A stretch of DNA of 64,000 bases from Bacteroidales bacterium (GTDB lineage: Bacteria; Bacteroidota; Bacteroidia; Bacteroidales; P3). The first letter of the stretch is position 1. Each line of letters starts with the position of its first letter. The notes beneath the pieces are model-generated. The model was not told where the DNA came from and did no database searches. It saw nothing but the letters and a program-made list of their open reading frames with translations. The stretch covers positions 1-64,000 of the forward strand of contig JAFVCA010000012.1 in the NCBI GenBank assembly GCA_017479705.1. The letters are read 5' to 3'. The position numbers and the translations under genes are program-made. Positions 17,001 through 24,628 of this stretch are shown here, piece after piece.

Positions 17001-18604
17001 TTGACGATGGCCTTGTAGAAGCCTATCAGTTTGTCGTGCACATGGATGCGCGAACGGCCTTCGTCGAACGATACCAAGCCGTGGCGCGAAAGACCGTGAA
17101 TCATCAGCTTTGTCTGCCCCTCGTCCATACGGATGAAGTTTTGGAACGACACTAAGGAGAAGTCCTGCCGCATGTCATGCGCTTTCATATATTTATACAC
17201 ACGCACCACGGGGCTGGTCTCGTCTATGCCCTGCACTTCGCGGTCCTTGTTTTCCGAATAGTAGCGGTTGGACTCGAAGGTCACGAAGGTCTGCGTGCCC
17301 GTCTGCGCCACCATGTTGAACTCGATGATATCTTTATCCATCAGCCAGTTTATATTCTCGCAGTAGATGTCCAGCTGGTGGTAGCTGTCGTTGTAGGGGC
17401 TGTAGTAGTTACGCTTTGTGCTGTTGAGGAGGTTCACGCGGTTGTCCTTGGTGGTGTAGCGAATCAGCACACCGGCGTTGCTGATGGAGTCGTCGCCGAT
17501 ATACATCTTCACCGTTGCCCGCTCGGAGGTGAGCATGTGGGGCAGGATGGTGAAATGGGTGGAACTGGCCACAAGGAATCGTTTGCCGTTGCGATAGAAA
17601 ATCATTGAGGCAGGGTTCTTCTCGTCGTTGGTGACAAAGCGGGGGCCATACATCATGAAGTTGCCCTCAAAATCCACACCGGGCAGCACATCCTTCAGCT
17701 GGAAGTCCTTCTGATACGAGCGGAACTTGGGGAAGTTGTACTTGTCCGGCTCTGTGCGATTGGAGAGGGCCTCTTCCACCACGCCTTTGATGGGGCTTTT
17801 GAAGTAGTTGGTATTAATAAAGGTGACGGAATCTGCCGTGAACTTGGGGAATTTCACCACGGCAGAGTAGTCTTCCAAATCGGCATAGCAGACGTTCCGC
17901 GCCACGCCGCAGCGCTCCCAAGTGATGCGTCCACCCTTGCCCTCAAAGGTATTGGTGAGGAAGAAGTACGTACCCTTTGTGCCAAGGATGGTGGCCTGGT
18001 CTGCATTGGCCCCGGTGCCGGAAGCATAGGTGAGGTCGAACGTACTGCTGAAGACCGTCTTGATGTCGTTGCGGATGGGGACAAAGGAGTAGGTTGCGCC
18101 GTTCCCCACGCTCCACACAGACGTTCGCGAGGCGTAGAGCGTGCGCTGGTTCAGCAGACGTGAGGTGTATTGTATAAATTCAATAATTTCCTTCTTCTTG
18201 TTGGTGATGGACATGATGGCCGTGGTGGCGGACAACCATTCGTCGAAGAGGGTTGCCGTCAGGCGGTTGCCGCTATAGTCCACCAGCGTTTGTGTCAAAT
18301 CCACATAGTCCGGGGTGGGTTCCATCTTGGTTTTCCGTGCGGCAATATAGAGGTCGGTCACTTTCTGCCTGTTCTGGTCGTCCAGGTTGTCGTACACCGT
18401 TGTGAACTTGTCCACTAACTGCTTGTTGGCGGCCAATTTCTCCTCAGCCTTGGAGTTGCCGTTAATGTATACCAGCAATTGCGCTGGCAGCGAGTCTACT
18501 TCAAATGCCACTTTCACCCGCTTGGGGCGGCTCTGGGCGTTGACCTCATTGCACTCTCCTGCAAGCAGCACTGCAGCAATAAGGATTAAGACAAACCGTT
18601 TCAT
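14057..18604 (-). CDS. Large secreted protein of unknown family (1515 residues)
   Basis: I chose the ATG at 18604 because it begins a signal peptide (MKRFVLILIAAVLLAGECN, ending VNAQ). A longer frame to 18664 adds 20 residues without such character. The mature protein is beta-rich throughout, with recurring 'GKGT', 'GEGTLKYL' and 'GEGPITFGP' turns and many short strands, which suggests a repetitive beta-solenoid or long beta-sheet fold. The C-terminus ends in an acidic tail (DDGSDGEEEDYDSGSDDE). I saw no T9SS sorting domain, no beta-barrel signature and no enzyme motif. It is monocistronic, divergent from the sulfatase-like gene, with its own promoter box and terminator. A periplasmic or outer-membrane-associated role is inferred. 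I cannot name the family. Confidence 0.75.
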   Translation of the reverse strand: MKRFVLILIAAVLLAGECNEVNAQSRPKRVKVAFEVDSLPAQLLVYINGNSKAEEKLAANKQLVDKFTTVYDNLDDQNRQKVTDLYIAARKTKMEPTPDYVDLTQTLVDYSGNRLTATLFDEWLSATTAIMSITNKKKEIIEFIQYTSRLLNQRTLYASRTSVWSVGNGATYSFVPIRNDIKTVFSSTFDLTYASGTGANADQATILGTKGTYFFLTNTFEGKGGRITWERCGVARNVCYADLEDYSAVVKFPKFTADSVTFINTNYFKSPIKGVVEEALSNRTEPDKYNFPKFRSYQKDFQLKDVLPGVDFEGNFMMYGPRFVTNDEKNPASMIFYRNGKRFLVASSTHFTILPHMLTSERATVKMYIGDDSISNAGVLIRYTTKDNRVNLLNSTKRNYYSPYNDSYHQLDIYCENINWLMDKDIIEFNMVAQTGTQTFVTFESNRYYSENKDREVQGIDETSPVVRVYKYMKAHDMRQDFSLVSFQNFIRMDEGQTKLMIHGLSRHGLVSFDEGRSRIHVHDKLIGFYKAIVKQQGHDYDALTLQSDTKENNAELDLATLDLRVHGIKKFVVSDSQLVVVKPYLGDIIVKRNRDILFSGYINVGRFEMNVTDATFFYDDFRFDLPQIDSLRFSVTSFTDPQKQVMVRTPLYNLVGDIQIDKPDNHCGLKKNKDYPIFNSVKPSYVYYDRPFIFNGVYDRQKFYYSLHPFVIKQLTDFQTDSLEFLGTLTSAGIFPDIEEPLKVQKDYSLGFRVTTPTDGHPAYGGKGTFQNLIDLSYRGLRGEGTLKYLTSTAVTDKYLFMPDSAMALTDTFYVKEEDDYPDVHNGHALLRWYPYQDSMTVSQLRDGTPFTLYHGVTTLAGRVTLQPKGATGYGTADLYEGTLRSKLFRLRTLQMDADHTDFTLRSNMYNNVAFEASDMRSLVDYEGHTAQFTSNDTVTQTFLPALGFSAWVDQYTWQWDNKLLALGNSKSMETQGTEVLTLRERSKRLDKMPGALFQSTDPALKDIRFHAINSLYRYDQLELSNHNVYALPIADALIAPGGDSVHISKGGTFSLMAGSQLLFPRDSAFHLFYDCDLLVANGQKYSGKGTIDYIGVDEKKQPVYMTQIAPDAQGVSTAEGTISDTAQFTLSTAFGFAGTMRVDAQHRFYHFNGGVRLLHKCAPTDQLALLSYSDYLDPANIRVVVPENPVDWKGKAISASVAMGSPGLQPASAFLLRKTGVNPLLSSHGLLHFDEGTGTYTITSQEKLDDPEFVDRYLTLNTDNCQIDGEGPITFGPIVQPAGVQAYGTLHYDPEIQDNFSMHTIFGVTFPIDQSLLTQMAKQIEDDLRPTPADRDNELLDRALLFHMGDPDGELAYQTYLSTGAFDKLEGFLNNTFLIEGIHWKYSPKVGYTAAGTAALCNVGSKQLHVNVRVRAQLFNRGNQTHLVLYLQVANDHWYYFNYQYQTHHLTISSSVGEWNDRILSIKKDKRTSDTFSYSLASSKTEIQRFLASFTDDGSDGEEEDYDSGSDDE

Positions 18605-18708
18605 CTGTATTCTATTATTTAGTTGATGCGACATTATATTGACCATGTTCCACCCTGTTTCCATCCCCAGCCTCTAATCCTCTTGTTTTTAGGGTTACAA
18701 TTTAAATG

Positions 18709-18716
18709 CAAAAATA
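18709..18716 (-). promoter_or_regulatory. -7 promoter box for the large secreted protein
   Basis: The minus strand reads TATTTTTG followed by CA, a match to TAnnTTTG. It would give a leader of about 100 nt to the ATG at 18604. No clear -33 TTG is present. Confidence 0.5.
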
Positions 18717-18779
18717 GCACTTTTTGACGACATATATAACGCAGAAAGTCGTTTTTTATTCATGGACGTTTGTTAATAA

Positions 18780-18809
18780 TTGTTTTTTCAAAAAAAAATC
18801 GTACCTTTG
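18780..18809 (+). promoter_or_regulatory. Promoter of the sulfatase-like gene, almost no leader
   Basis: TTG at 18780-18782, 19 bp, then TACCTTTG at 18802-18809 is a full-consensus promoter. The ATG follows at 18819, so the transcript would start only a few bases before the start codon. Confidence 0.75.
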
Positions 18810-18818
18810 CACCCGCTT

Positions 18819-20753
18819 ATGAAACACTCTGCACGCTATAACTACATCGTTTTTGCCTACCTTGTCGGCATCGTCTTCTTCACCCTTTTCCGTCTGGCGG
18901 GCACATGGGTCTACCTCTTGGGCGCCCCTACCCGTCCCGACTTCGGCGGCCTCTACGGGCACGCTCTCTTTATGGGCTGGCGTTTCGACACCGCCGTCAG
19001 CTGCTACCTCCTTGCGCTCCCCGCCCTCATGCTGATTGTGGCCGAGCTGGCCCGCATCCGCGCCAAAGCCTTCCACCTTGTCGCCCATCACCTCCTCCTC
19101 ATCGGCTACATCGTCAGCTTCTTTGCCTGCACTGCCGACATCCCCTTCTTTGCCTACTTCTTCACCCGTCTCAACGCCACTGCCATCAACGAGATTGACT
19201 CCTTTGCCATCATTGCCGACATGATTCTCTCCGAACCCATGTACCTTGCCGGCATCGCTGCCTTCCTTGCCGTGGCCGTGGGCTACTGGTTCCTCATGCG
19301 GTTCATCTTCCGCCACACCCTCGCCGCCGGTCTCGACAAGTTCCAGCCCTACTCCCTCTGCATCCCGCTGGCCTTGCTCCTCATCTTTGCCACCTTTGTG
19401 GGCATGCGGGGCCGCCTGAGCAAGAAGAGCCCCCTGCGTGTCGGCACAGCCTACTTCTGCTCCGACCCTTTCCTCAACCAGATAGGCCTCAATCCCGTCT
19501 TCACCTTCATCAAGAGTGCCTCCGAGCTGGGCAAGAGCGCCAACCAACCGCTCACCCTCACCTCCCCTGACGAGGCCCGCCAAGCCCTCGCCGCCGAGCA
19601 GCAGACACCCGCCGACCCCACCCTAATGCCTACAGGGCTCGACCTGCCGCTGCCCGAAGGCACCAATGTCGTCCTCATCATCATGGAGTCCATGACTGTC
19701 GAGAAGACCTCCCTCTCCACCTCCGGCTGTCCCTCGCTCACTCCCTGTTTAGACAGCCTCATGGCCCAGTCCCTCCTCTTCACCCGCGCCTACTCCTCCG
19801 GCATCCACACCTACAACGGCATCTACTCCACCCTCTACTCGCGTCCCTGCATCCCCTCGCGCCACACCATGAAACAAGCCGTCATCCCGCATGTATACGG
19901 CCTCCCGCAAGTGCTCCACGAGGCCGGCTACCACACCGCCTACTTCATGACCCACGACGAAGATTTCGACAACATGCGCGGCTTCCTCTTCGGCAACGGC
20001 TTCGACAGCGTCATCGGCCAGCACAGCTATCCCGTCTCCGAGGTTATCGGCACCTGGGGCGTGCCGGACCACGTCATGTTCGACCACGCCCTGCGCCACT
20101 GCAACCAAGCCGCCACCCAAGGCCCCTTCTTCGCCACCATCATGACCTGCAGTGACCACGCGCCCTACGCCATCCCCTCCGGCATCGACTTCCACCCACG
20201 CAGCCACGACATGAACAAACAAATTGTCGAGTATGCCGACTGGTCCATAGGTCGTTTCATGCGCATGGCTCGCCGCCAACCCTGGTATGCCAACACCCTC
20301 TTCGTCTTCATTGCCGACCACGGCGGCGTGTGGGGTACCAACCGCTACGACATGCCCCTCACCTACCACCACATCCCCATCCTCTTCCACTGCCCCGCCC
20401 GCCTCCATCCGCAACGCTTAGACCGCATCGCCATGCAGGTCGACCTCGGCCCCACGCTCCTTGCCATGCTCCCCGTCACATGGCAGAACACCACCTTCGG
20501 CCTCAACCTCCTGGCCCAGCCCCGCCGCCATGCCTACTTCTGCAACGACGACAAGATAGGCGTCCTCGACAGCCAGTACTTCTACATCTACCGCACCGCC
20601 GAAGGCATCGAAAGCCTCCACCTCCTGTCCGACACCACCGCAGCAGACCTCCTCGCCACCCGGCAGCCCGACCACCGCCGACGTGCCGACGCCATGCGCC
20701 GCTACGGTCTCGCCCTAACCCAAGCCTCCGACAAACCCTCACAACAACTCTAA
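18819..20753 (+). CDS. Membrane sulfatase-fold phosphoglycerol transferase-like protein (LTA synthase family)
   Basis: This encodes 644 residues. There are about five membrane spans in the first 200 residues, then an alkaline-phosphatase/sulfatase domain facing the periplasm. The motif NVVLIIMESM supplies the first metal ligand. SGIHTYNGIYS contains the likely catalytic Thr, and FIADHGGVWG and CSDHAPYA supply further metal ligands. The layout matches the LtaS/MdoB/EptA-like group, which transfers phosphoglycerol or phosphoethanolamine to surface glycans or lipids. The Bacteroidota substrate is not known. The ATG at 18819 follows a promoter almost immediately. A longer upstream frame overlaps the promoter and is rejected. 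It is followed by an octamer-repeat spacer and rsmE. Confidence 0.8.
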   Translation: MKHSARYNYIVFAYLVGIVFFTLFRLAGTWVYLLGAPTRPDFGGLYGHALFMGWRFDTAVSCYLLALPALMLIVAELARIRAKAFHLVAHHLLLIGYIVSFFACTADIPFFAYFFTRLNATAINEIDSFAIIADMILSEPMYLAGIAAFLAVAVGYWFLMRFIFRHTLAAGLDKFQPYSLCIPLALLLIFATFVGMRGRLSKKSPLRVGTAYFCSDPFLNQIGLNPVFTFIKSASELGKSANQPLTLTSPDEARQALAAEQQTPADPTLMPTGLDLPLPEGTNVVLIIMESMTVEKTSLSTSGCPSLTPCLDSLMAQSLLFTRAYSSGIHTYNGIYSTLYSRPCIPSRHTMKQAVIPHVYGLPQVLHEAGYHTAYFMTHDEDFDNMRGFLFGNGFDSVIGQHSYPVSEVIGTWGVPDHVMFDHALRHCNQAATQGPFFATIMTCSDHAPYAIPSGIDFHPRSHDMNKQIVEYADWSIGRFMRMARRQPWYANTLFVFIADHGGVWGTNRYDMPLTYHHIPILFHCPARLHPQRLDRIAMQVDLGPTLLAMLPVTWQNTTFGLNLLAQPRRHAYFCNDDKIGVLDSQYFYIYRTAEGIESLHLLSDTTAADLLATRQPDHRRRADAMRRYGLALTQASDKPSQQL

Positions 20754-20754
20754 T

Positions 20755-20827
20755 TCGTGAATGTGTGAATGTGTTAATTCGTGAATGTGTGAGTCGTTTT
20801 AATTTTTAATTATTAATTTTTAATTCC
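20755..20827 (+). repeat. Octamer repeat array with AT tail (copy 1)
   Basis: There are about six 8-bp units of the GTGAATGT / GTTAATTC type, ending GTGAGTCG, then TTTTAATTTTTAATTATTAA and TTTTTAATT. It fills the whole gap before the rsmE start. See the finding on this family. Confidence 0.8.
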
Positions 20828-20828
20828 A

Positions 20829-21533
20829 ATGCATCTCTTCCTCACCGACAACACCGACGGCCCCTACGCCACCCTTCCGCCCGACGAGTCCAAGCACGCC
20901 ATCCGCGTACTCCGCCTCACCGCTGCCGACGAGCTCTTCGTCACCTGTGGCGACGGCACCCTCTGCCGCGCACGCATCGCCCTGCCGGACCCCTCCGCCT
21001 GCCAAGTCGAGATACTGGAACGCATGCCCAACTACGGTGTCCTCCCCTACCGTCTGCACATCGCCGTGGCCCCCACCAAAAACAATGCACGCCTCGAGTG
21101 GTTTGTCGAGAAAGCCGTCGAGATAGGCATCCACCGCATCACTCCCCTCATCTGCCGCCACTCCGAGCGCACCACCCTCAACCTCGACCGCCTCAACAAG
21201 ATAGCCCTCAGTGCCATGAAGCAGTCGCTCCAGGCCACACGCCCCCTCATCGACCCTCCCACACCCATTGCCGACCTCCTTGCCGGTGTCCTTCCCGAAT
21301 GCCGATTAGTGTGCCACTGTGCCGAAGGCCACCGCGACACCCTACGCCAACTCTACACCCCCGGCACTGACGCCCTCGTCCTCATAGGTCCCGAAGGCGA
21401 TTTCAGCCCCGACGAGATTGACCGCTGCCTCAGCCTCGGCTTCCACCCCGTCACCCTCGGCGCCAACCGTCTGCGCACCGAGACGGCCGCCCTCTACGCC
21501 CTAACAGCCCTCCAAATCCTCAACCAACCCTAA
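20829..21533 (+). CDS. rsmE: 16S rRNA m3U1498 methyltransferase
   Basis: This encodes 234 residues, the usual family length. The N-terminal PUA-like part contains SKHAIRVLRL and the C-terminal SPOUT knot domain contains IGPEGDFSPDEI and LGANRLRTETAALYAL, the SAM-binding signature of RsmE. It methylates N3 of U1498 in 16S rRNA of the assembled small subunit. It lies in line with the sulfatase-like and DUF4159 genes, each gap filled with an octamer-repeat array. Confidence 0.95.
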   Translation: MHLFLTDNTDGPYATLPPDESKHAIRVLRLTAADELFVTCGDGTLCRARIALPDPSACQVEILERMPNYGVLPYRLHIAVAPTKNNARLEWFVEKAVEIGIHRITPLICRHSERTTLNLDRLNKIALSAMKQSLQATRPLIDPPTPIADLLAGVLPECRLVCHCAEGHRDTLRQLYTPGTDALVLIGPEGDFSPDEIDRCLSLGFHPVTLGANRLRTETAALYALTALQILNQP

Positions 21534-21539
21534 AGCAAA

Positions 21540-21622
21540 TGGGTGAATGTGTGAATGTGTGAATGCTTGAATGTGTGAATGTGTGAATCGTTTTAATTTT
21601 TAATTATTAATTTTTAATTTTC
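21540..21622 (+). repeat. Octamer repeat array with AT tail (copy 2)
   Basis: There are seven to eight 8-bp units (GTGTGAAT, GCTTGAAT variants) ending GAATCG, then TTTTAATTTTTAATTATTAA and an AT tail reaching the DUF4159 start. Confidence 0.8.
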
Positions 21623-21625
21623 AAG

Positions 21626-22270
21626 ATGCTCCGTTACCTTCTAACCCTCCTGCTGCTCCTTCCCGCCACCCTTGGGGCGCAGACGCAGATTGCCCTCCTC
21701 AAGTACGACGGCGGTGGCGACTGGTATGCCAATCCCACCTCCCTCACCAACCTCATAGCCTTCTGCAACACCGATGCCCACATGAACCTCGCCGCGGACT
21801 ATGCCGTCGTCGACGTGGGCAGCAACCAACTCTTCAACTATCCCTTCGTCCACATGACCGGCCACGGCAACGTCGTCTTCACCCCGCAGCAGCGGCAGAA
21901 CCTCCGCAACTACCTGCTCGGCGGCGGTTTCCTGCACATCGACGACAACTACGGCATCAAGGACTTCATCCTCCCTCAGATGAAACTCGTCTTCCCCGAG
22001 CTCGACTTTGTCGAACTCCCCTTCTCCCATCCCATCTTCCACCAGCGGTACCATTTCCCCAACGGGCTGCCCAAAATCCATGAGCACGACAACCTCCCGC
22101 CCCGTGCCTACGGCCTCATCTACGAAGGCCGCCTCATCTGTCTCTTCACCTGGGAATGCGACCTCGGCGACGGTTGGGAGGACCCCGACGTCCACCACGA
22201 CAGCCAAGCCACGCGACAAAAAGCCTTCCAGATGGGCGAAAACATCCTGCAATACGTCTTCACCCACTAA
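21626..22270 (+). CDS. DUF4159 domain exported protein
   Basis: This encodes 214 residues. A signal peptide (LLTLLLLLPATLGAQ) is followed by one DUF4159 domain with QIALLKYDGGGDWYANP, MTGHGNVVF, YLLGGGFLHIDDNYG and a C-terminal DVHHDSQATRQKAFQMGENI. The domain has a glutamine-amidotransferase-like (ThuA-like) fold in related families, but its role is unknown. Such proteins are common in Bacteroidota, often near RsmE or MoxR-type genes. It converges on mnmA. The 160 bases between them hold only a weak short stem. Confidence 0.85.
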   Translation: MLRYLLTLLLLLPATLGAQTQIALLKYDGGGDWYANPTSLTNLIAFCNTDAHMNLAADYAVVDVGSNQLFNYPFVHMTGHGNVVFTPQQRQNLRNYLLGGGFLHIDDNYGIKDFILPQMKLVFPELDFVELPFSHPIFHQRYHFPNGLPKIHEHDNLPPRAYGLIYEGRLICLFTWECDLGDGWEDPDVHHDSQATRQKAFQMGENILQYVFTH

Positions 22271-22433
22271 CCTCCTTTTCACCGGCAAGGCCCCTCCTCC
22301 ACTCCCTCTCGCATCCTTCCCGCATTATAGCCGCACACCTCTCCCTACCGGGAAGGGATAAATGAACAGGGAATGTTGGCTAAGAAAAATTAAAGGAGCG
22401 GTGTTGGGATGGAGATAGCTGACAGGAAGATAT

Positions 22434-23519
22434 TTACACATTGGCACCAATCATGCCTGAAGCCACTACGAGGTGCGCATCGTTGTCGTAGATGGTGGCA
22501 TACTGGCCCGCGGCAATGCCCTGCACACGTACGTCGGACTCAATACGGTAGCCCCTGTCGGTGCGCATCAGGTGCCCCTGGGCAAAATCGGGCGTGTGGC
22601 GTATCTTGAACTTCACATCCACCGTCTCGCCGCGCTCCAGCCGGTCGCCCCACAAGTCGCCCGTAAGCGGGTGGTAGCCCTCTAAGTTGACGACGTTGCC
22701 GTACTGTGCGTCCGGGTCGTAGCCTTGGGACACGTAGAGGACATTCTCATCTATGTCCTTCTTCACCACAAACCAAGGGCCGCCGCTGAGGAAAAGCCCC
22801 TTGCGCTGCCCAATGGTGTGGAACCAATAGCCCCGGTGCGTGCCCAGCACGCGGCCCGTCTCCAGTTCCACTATCTTGCCCTCCCGCTCGCCGAGATAGC
22901 GGCGCAGGAAATCATTGTAGTTAATCTTGCCCAAGAAACAGATGCCTTGCGAGTCCTTGCGGTCGGCAGAAGGAAGATGGGCTGCATGGGCTATACCGCG
23001 CACCTCGCTTTTCATCATGCCGCCAATGGGGAACATCAGCTTGGCAATCTGCTTGCTGTCCAGTTGCGACAGGAAATCGGTCTGGTCTTTCACAGGGTCC
23101 TTGGCTGTGGCAAGAAACGGAGTGCCATCCACCGTGCAGGTGGTTGCATAGTGGCCCGTGGCAATGCGGTCATAATCATGCCCCCTGCGCTGCTCGAATG
23201 CCCCGAACTTAATCAGCTTGTTGCACATCACGTCCGGGTTGGGCGTAAGGCCGCGACGCACCGAGTCGATAGTGTAAGCCACCACATTGTCCCAATACTC
23301 ACGGTGCAGATTCACCTCCTCGAAACGGCAGCCATAGCGTTTGGCTATAAACTGGGTGATTTCGATATCCTCCTCGGCGGGGCAGTCGATATACCCCTCC
23401 TCGTCCTCCATGCCTATTCTGATATAAAAGATGTCCGGCTTGGTGCCCTGCTCGCAAAGCAGGTGCACCACCACGGAGCTGTCAACTCCTCCAGAGACCA
23501 ATGCCGCTATACGTTCCAT
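22434..23519 (-). CDS. mnmA: tRNA-specific 2-thiouridylase
   Basis: This encodes 361 residues from the ATG at 23519. Upstream codons derive from the octamer repeat and are rejected. The PP-loop SGGVDSS is at residues 9-15. The catalytic cysteines are C99 ([12 protein letters not shown]) and C194 (SQGICFLG). The C-terminal beta-barrel is complete. It thiolates U34 of tRNA-Lys, Glu and Gln using sulfur relayed from a desulfurase. It is the last gene of a minus-strand run that follows the EamA transporter across an octamer-repeat gap. Confidence 0.95.
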   Translation of the reverse strand: MERIAALVSGGVDSSVVVHLLCEQGTKPDIFYIRIGMEDEEGYIDCPAEEDIEITQFIAKRYGCRFEEVNLHREYWDNVVAYTIDSVRRGLTPNPDVMCNKLIKFGAFEQRRGHDYDRIATGHYATTCTVDGTPFLATAKDPVKDQTDFLSQLDSKQIAKLMFPIGGMMKSEVRGIAHAAHLPSADRKDSQGICFLGKINYNDFLRRYLGEREGKIVELETGRVLGTHRGYWFHTIGQRKGLFLSGGPWFVVKKDIDENVLYVSQGYDPDAQYGNVVNLEGYHPLTGDLWGDRLERGETVDVKFKIRHTPDFAQGHLMRTDRGYRIESDVRVQGIAAGQYATIYDNDAHLVVASGMIGANV

Positions 23520-23525
23520 CGCTTT

Positions 23526-23601
23526 TTGAATGTGTGAATGTGTGAATGTGTTAGTGCTTGAATGTGTTAGTCTTGTTTCAATTTTCAATTTTCAATTTTC
23601 A
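23526..23601 (+). repeat. Octamer repeat array with AT tail (copy 3)
   Basis: The units GAATGTGT, TAGTGCTT and so on, ending TTAGTC, are followed by TTTCAATTTTCAATTTTCAA. It reads on the + strand although both flanking genes are on the minus strand. Confidence 0.8.
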
Positions 23602-23603
23602 GT

Positions 23604-24512
23604 TTAATCGGTGCTCCGCTTCTCGCGGCCCGCCGATGCAACCAATATCACGGCAGCCAGGATGAGCGCGATGCCCGCCGCCAACCAACCAGTGAAGGGC
23701 TCGCCGAACACCCCGATGCCGATCAGCACCGCCGTCAGCGGTTCCAGGGCACCGAGAATGGCCGTCGTCGTCGAACCCGCATAACGGGCAGCGTAGACCA
23801 GCAGCACCAACGCCATGATGGCAGGGACCGTAGCCAGCCAACCCACGTAGAACCAGCTTGTGGCAGTGTGCGGCCACACGATAGGCTCGCCGCTCAGCAA
23901 CGAGTAGATCAACATGCCCACAGCGCAGCACAGCAGGACATAGAAATTAATCTGGAATGACGACAGCTGCAACTTGCTGCGATTCACAACGATGATATAC
24001 ACAGCGTAGGTCAAAGCCGAGAGTAACACCAGCACCACGCCGCCCCATGGCAGCACCTGCGTGCCGTCGCCACGGTAGAGCAATGCCACCCCGACAAAGG
24101 AGAGCACTATCGACGTCACCGTCACCCAATTCATGCGCTCGTGGAAGAAGACAGCCATGATCACAGCCGTCATGACGGGATAGGTGAACAAGATGGTCGA
24201 AGCCACGCCCGCCTCCATCACATGGAAACTGAGATAAAGCGTCAGGGAGGAGACCGTAAACAACGCTCCCAACCCCAAGAGCACACGCAGCTCGCGACGA
24301 GAGACGCGGACGCTCTCGTGGCGGAAAAAGAGTACAATGCTGACAATGAGCCATGCCAGCCCAAAACGATAGAACAGGACGGAACCCGTGGACATGCCCT
24401 CGGCGTAGAGCTTCAGCGCCCCGAGGGGATTGGTGCCGTAGCAGACCGCCGCAAGCACCCCGCACAACATGCCCAAGGCACGTTTCGATTTAGTTACTTT
24501 AGTAGTGATCAT
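23604..24512 (-). CDS. EamA (DMT superfamily) transporter
   Basis: This encodes 302 residues from the ATG at 24512. The frame continues upstream into a repeat and is trimmed. There are ten predicted membrane helices in two EamA halves, with conserved GTNPLGALKLYAEG in the first helix pair and GALEPLTAVLIGI in the ninth to tenth helices. It is a small-molecule exporter of unknown substrate (amino acids or other metabolites in studied relatives). It lies between ftsZ and mnmA on the same strand. Confidence 0.85.
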   Translation of the reverse strand: MITTKVTKSKRALGMLCGVLAAVCYGTNPLGALKLYAEGMSTGSVLFYRFGLAWLIVSIVLFFRHESVRVSRRELRVLLGLGALFTVSSLTLYLSFHVMEAGVASTILFTYPVMTAVIMAVFFHERMNWVTVTSIVLSFVGVALLYRGDGTQVLPWGGVVLVLLSALTYAVYIIVVNRSKLQLSSFQINFYVLLCCAVGMLIYSLLSGEPIVWPHTATSWFYVGWLATVPAIMALVLLVYAARYAGSTTTAILGALEPLTAVLIGIGVFGEPFTGWLAAGIALILAAVILVASAGREKRSTD

Positions 24513-24529
24513 CTGCAAGTGAAGTAAGA

Positions 24530-24604
24530 AATGGAAAATGAAAAGTGAAACGTGAAACGGTTGTGTGACCTTGGTTTCATCTTTCACTTCTCATTTTTCA
24601 ATGA
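24530..24604. repeat. About 30-bp imperfect inverted repeat
   Basis: AAATGGAAAATGAAAAGTGAAA (from about 24530) is matched in inverse orientation by TTTCACTTCTCATTTTTCAA up to 24604, around a loop of about 12 bases. It would make a long hairpin in the transcript between ftsZ and the EamA gene. Confidence 0.6.
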
Positions 24605-24628
24605 TTTCGGCGGTACGCCGCTCCGCCA

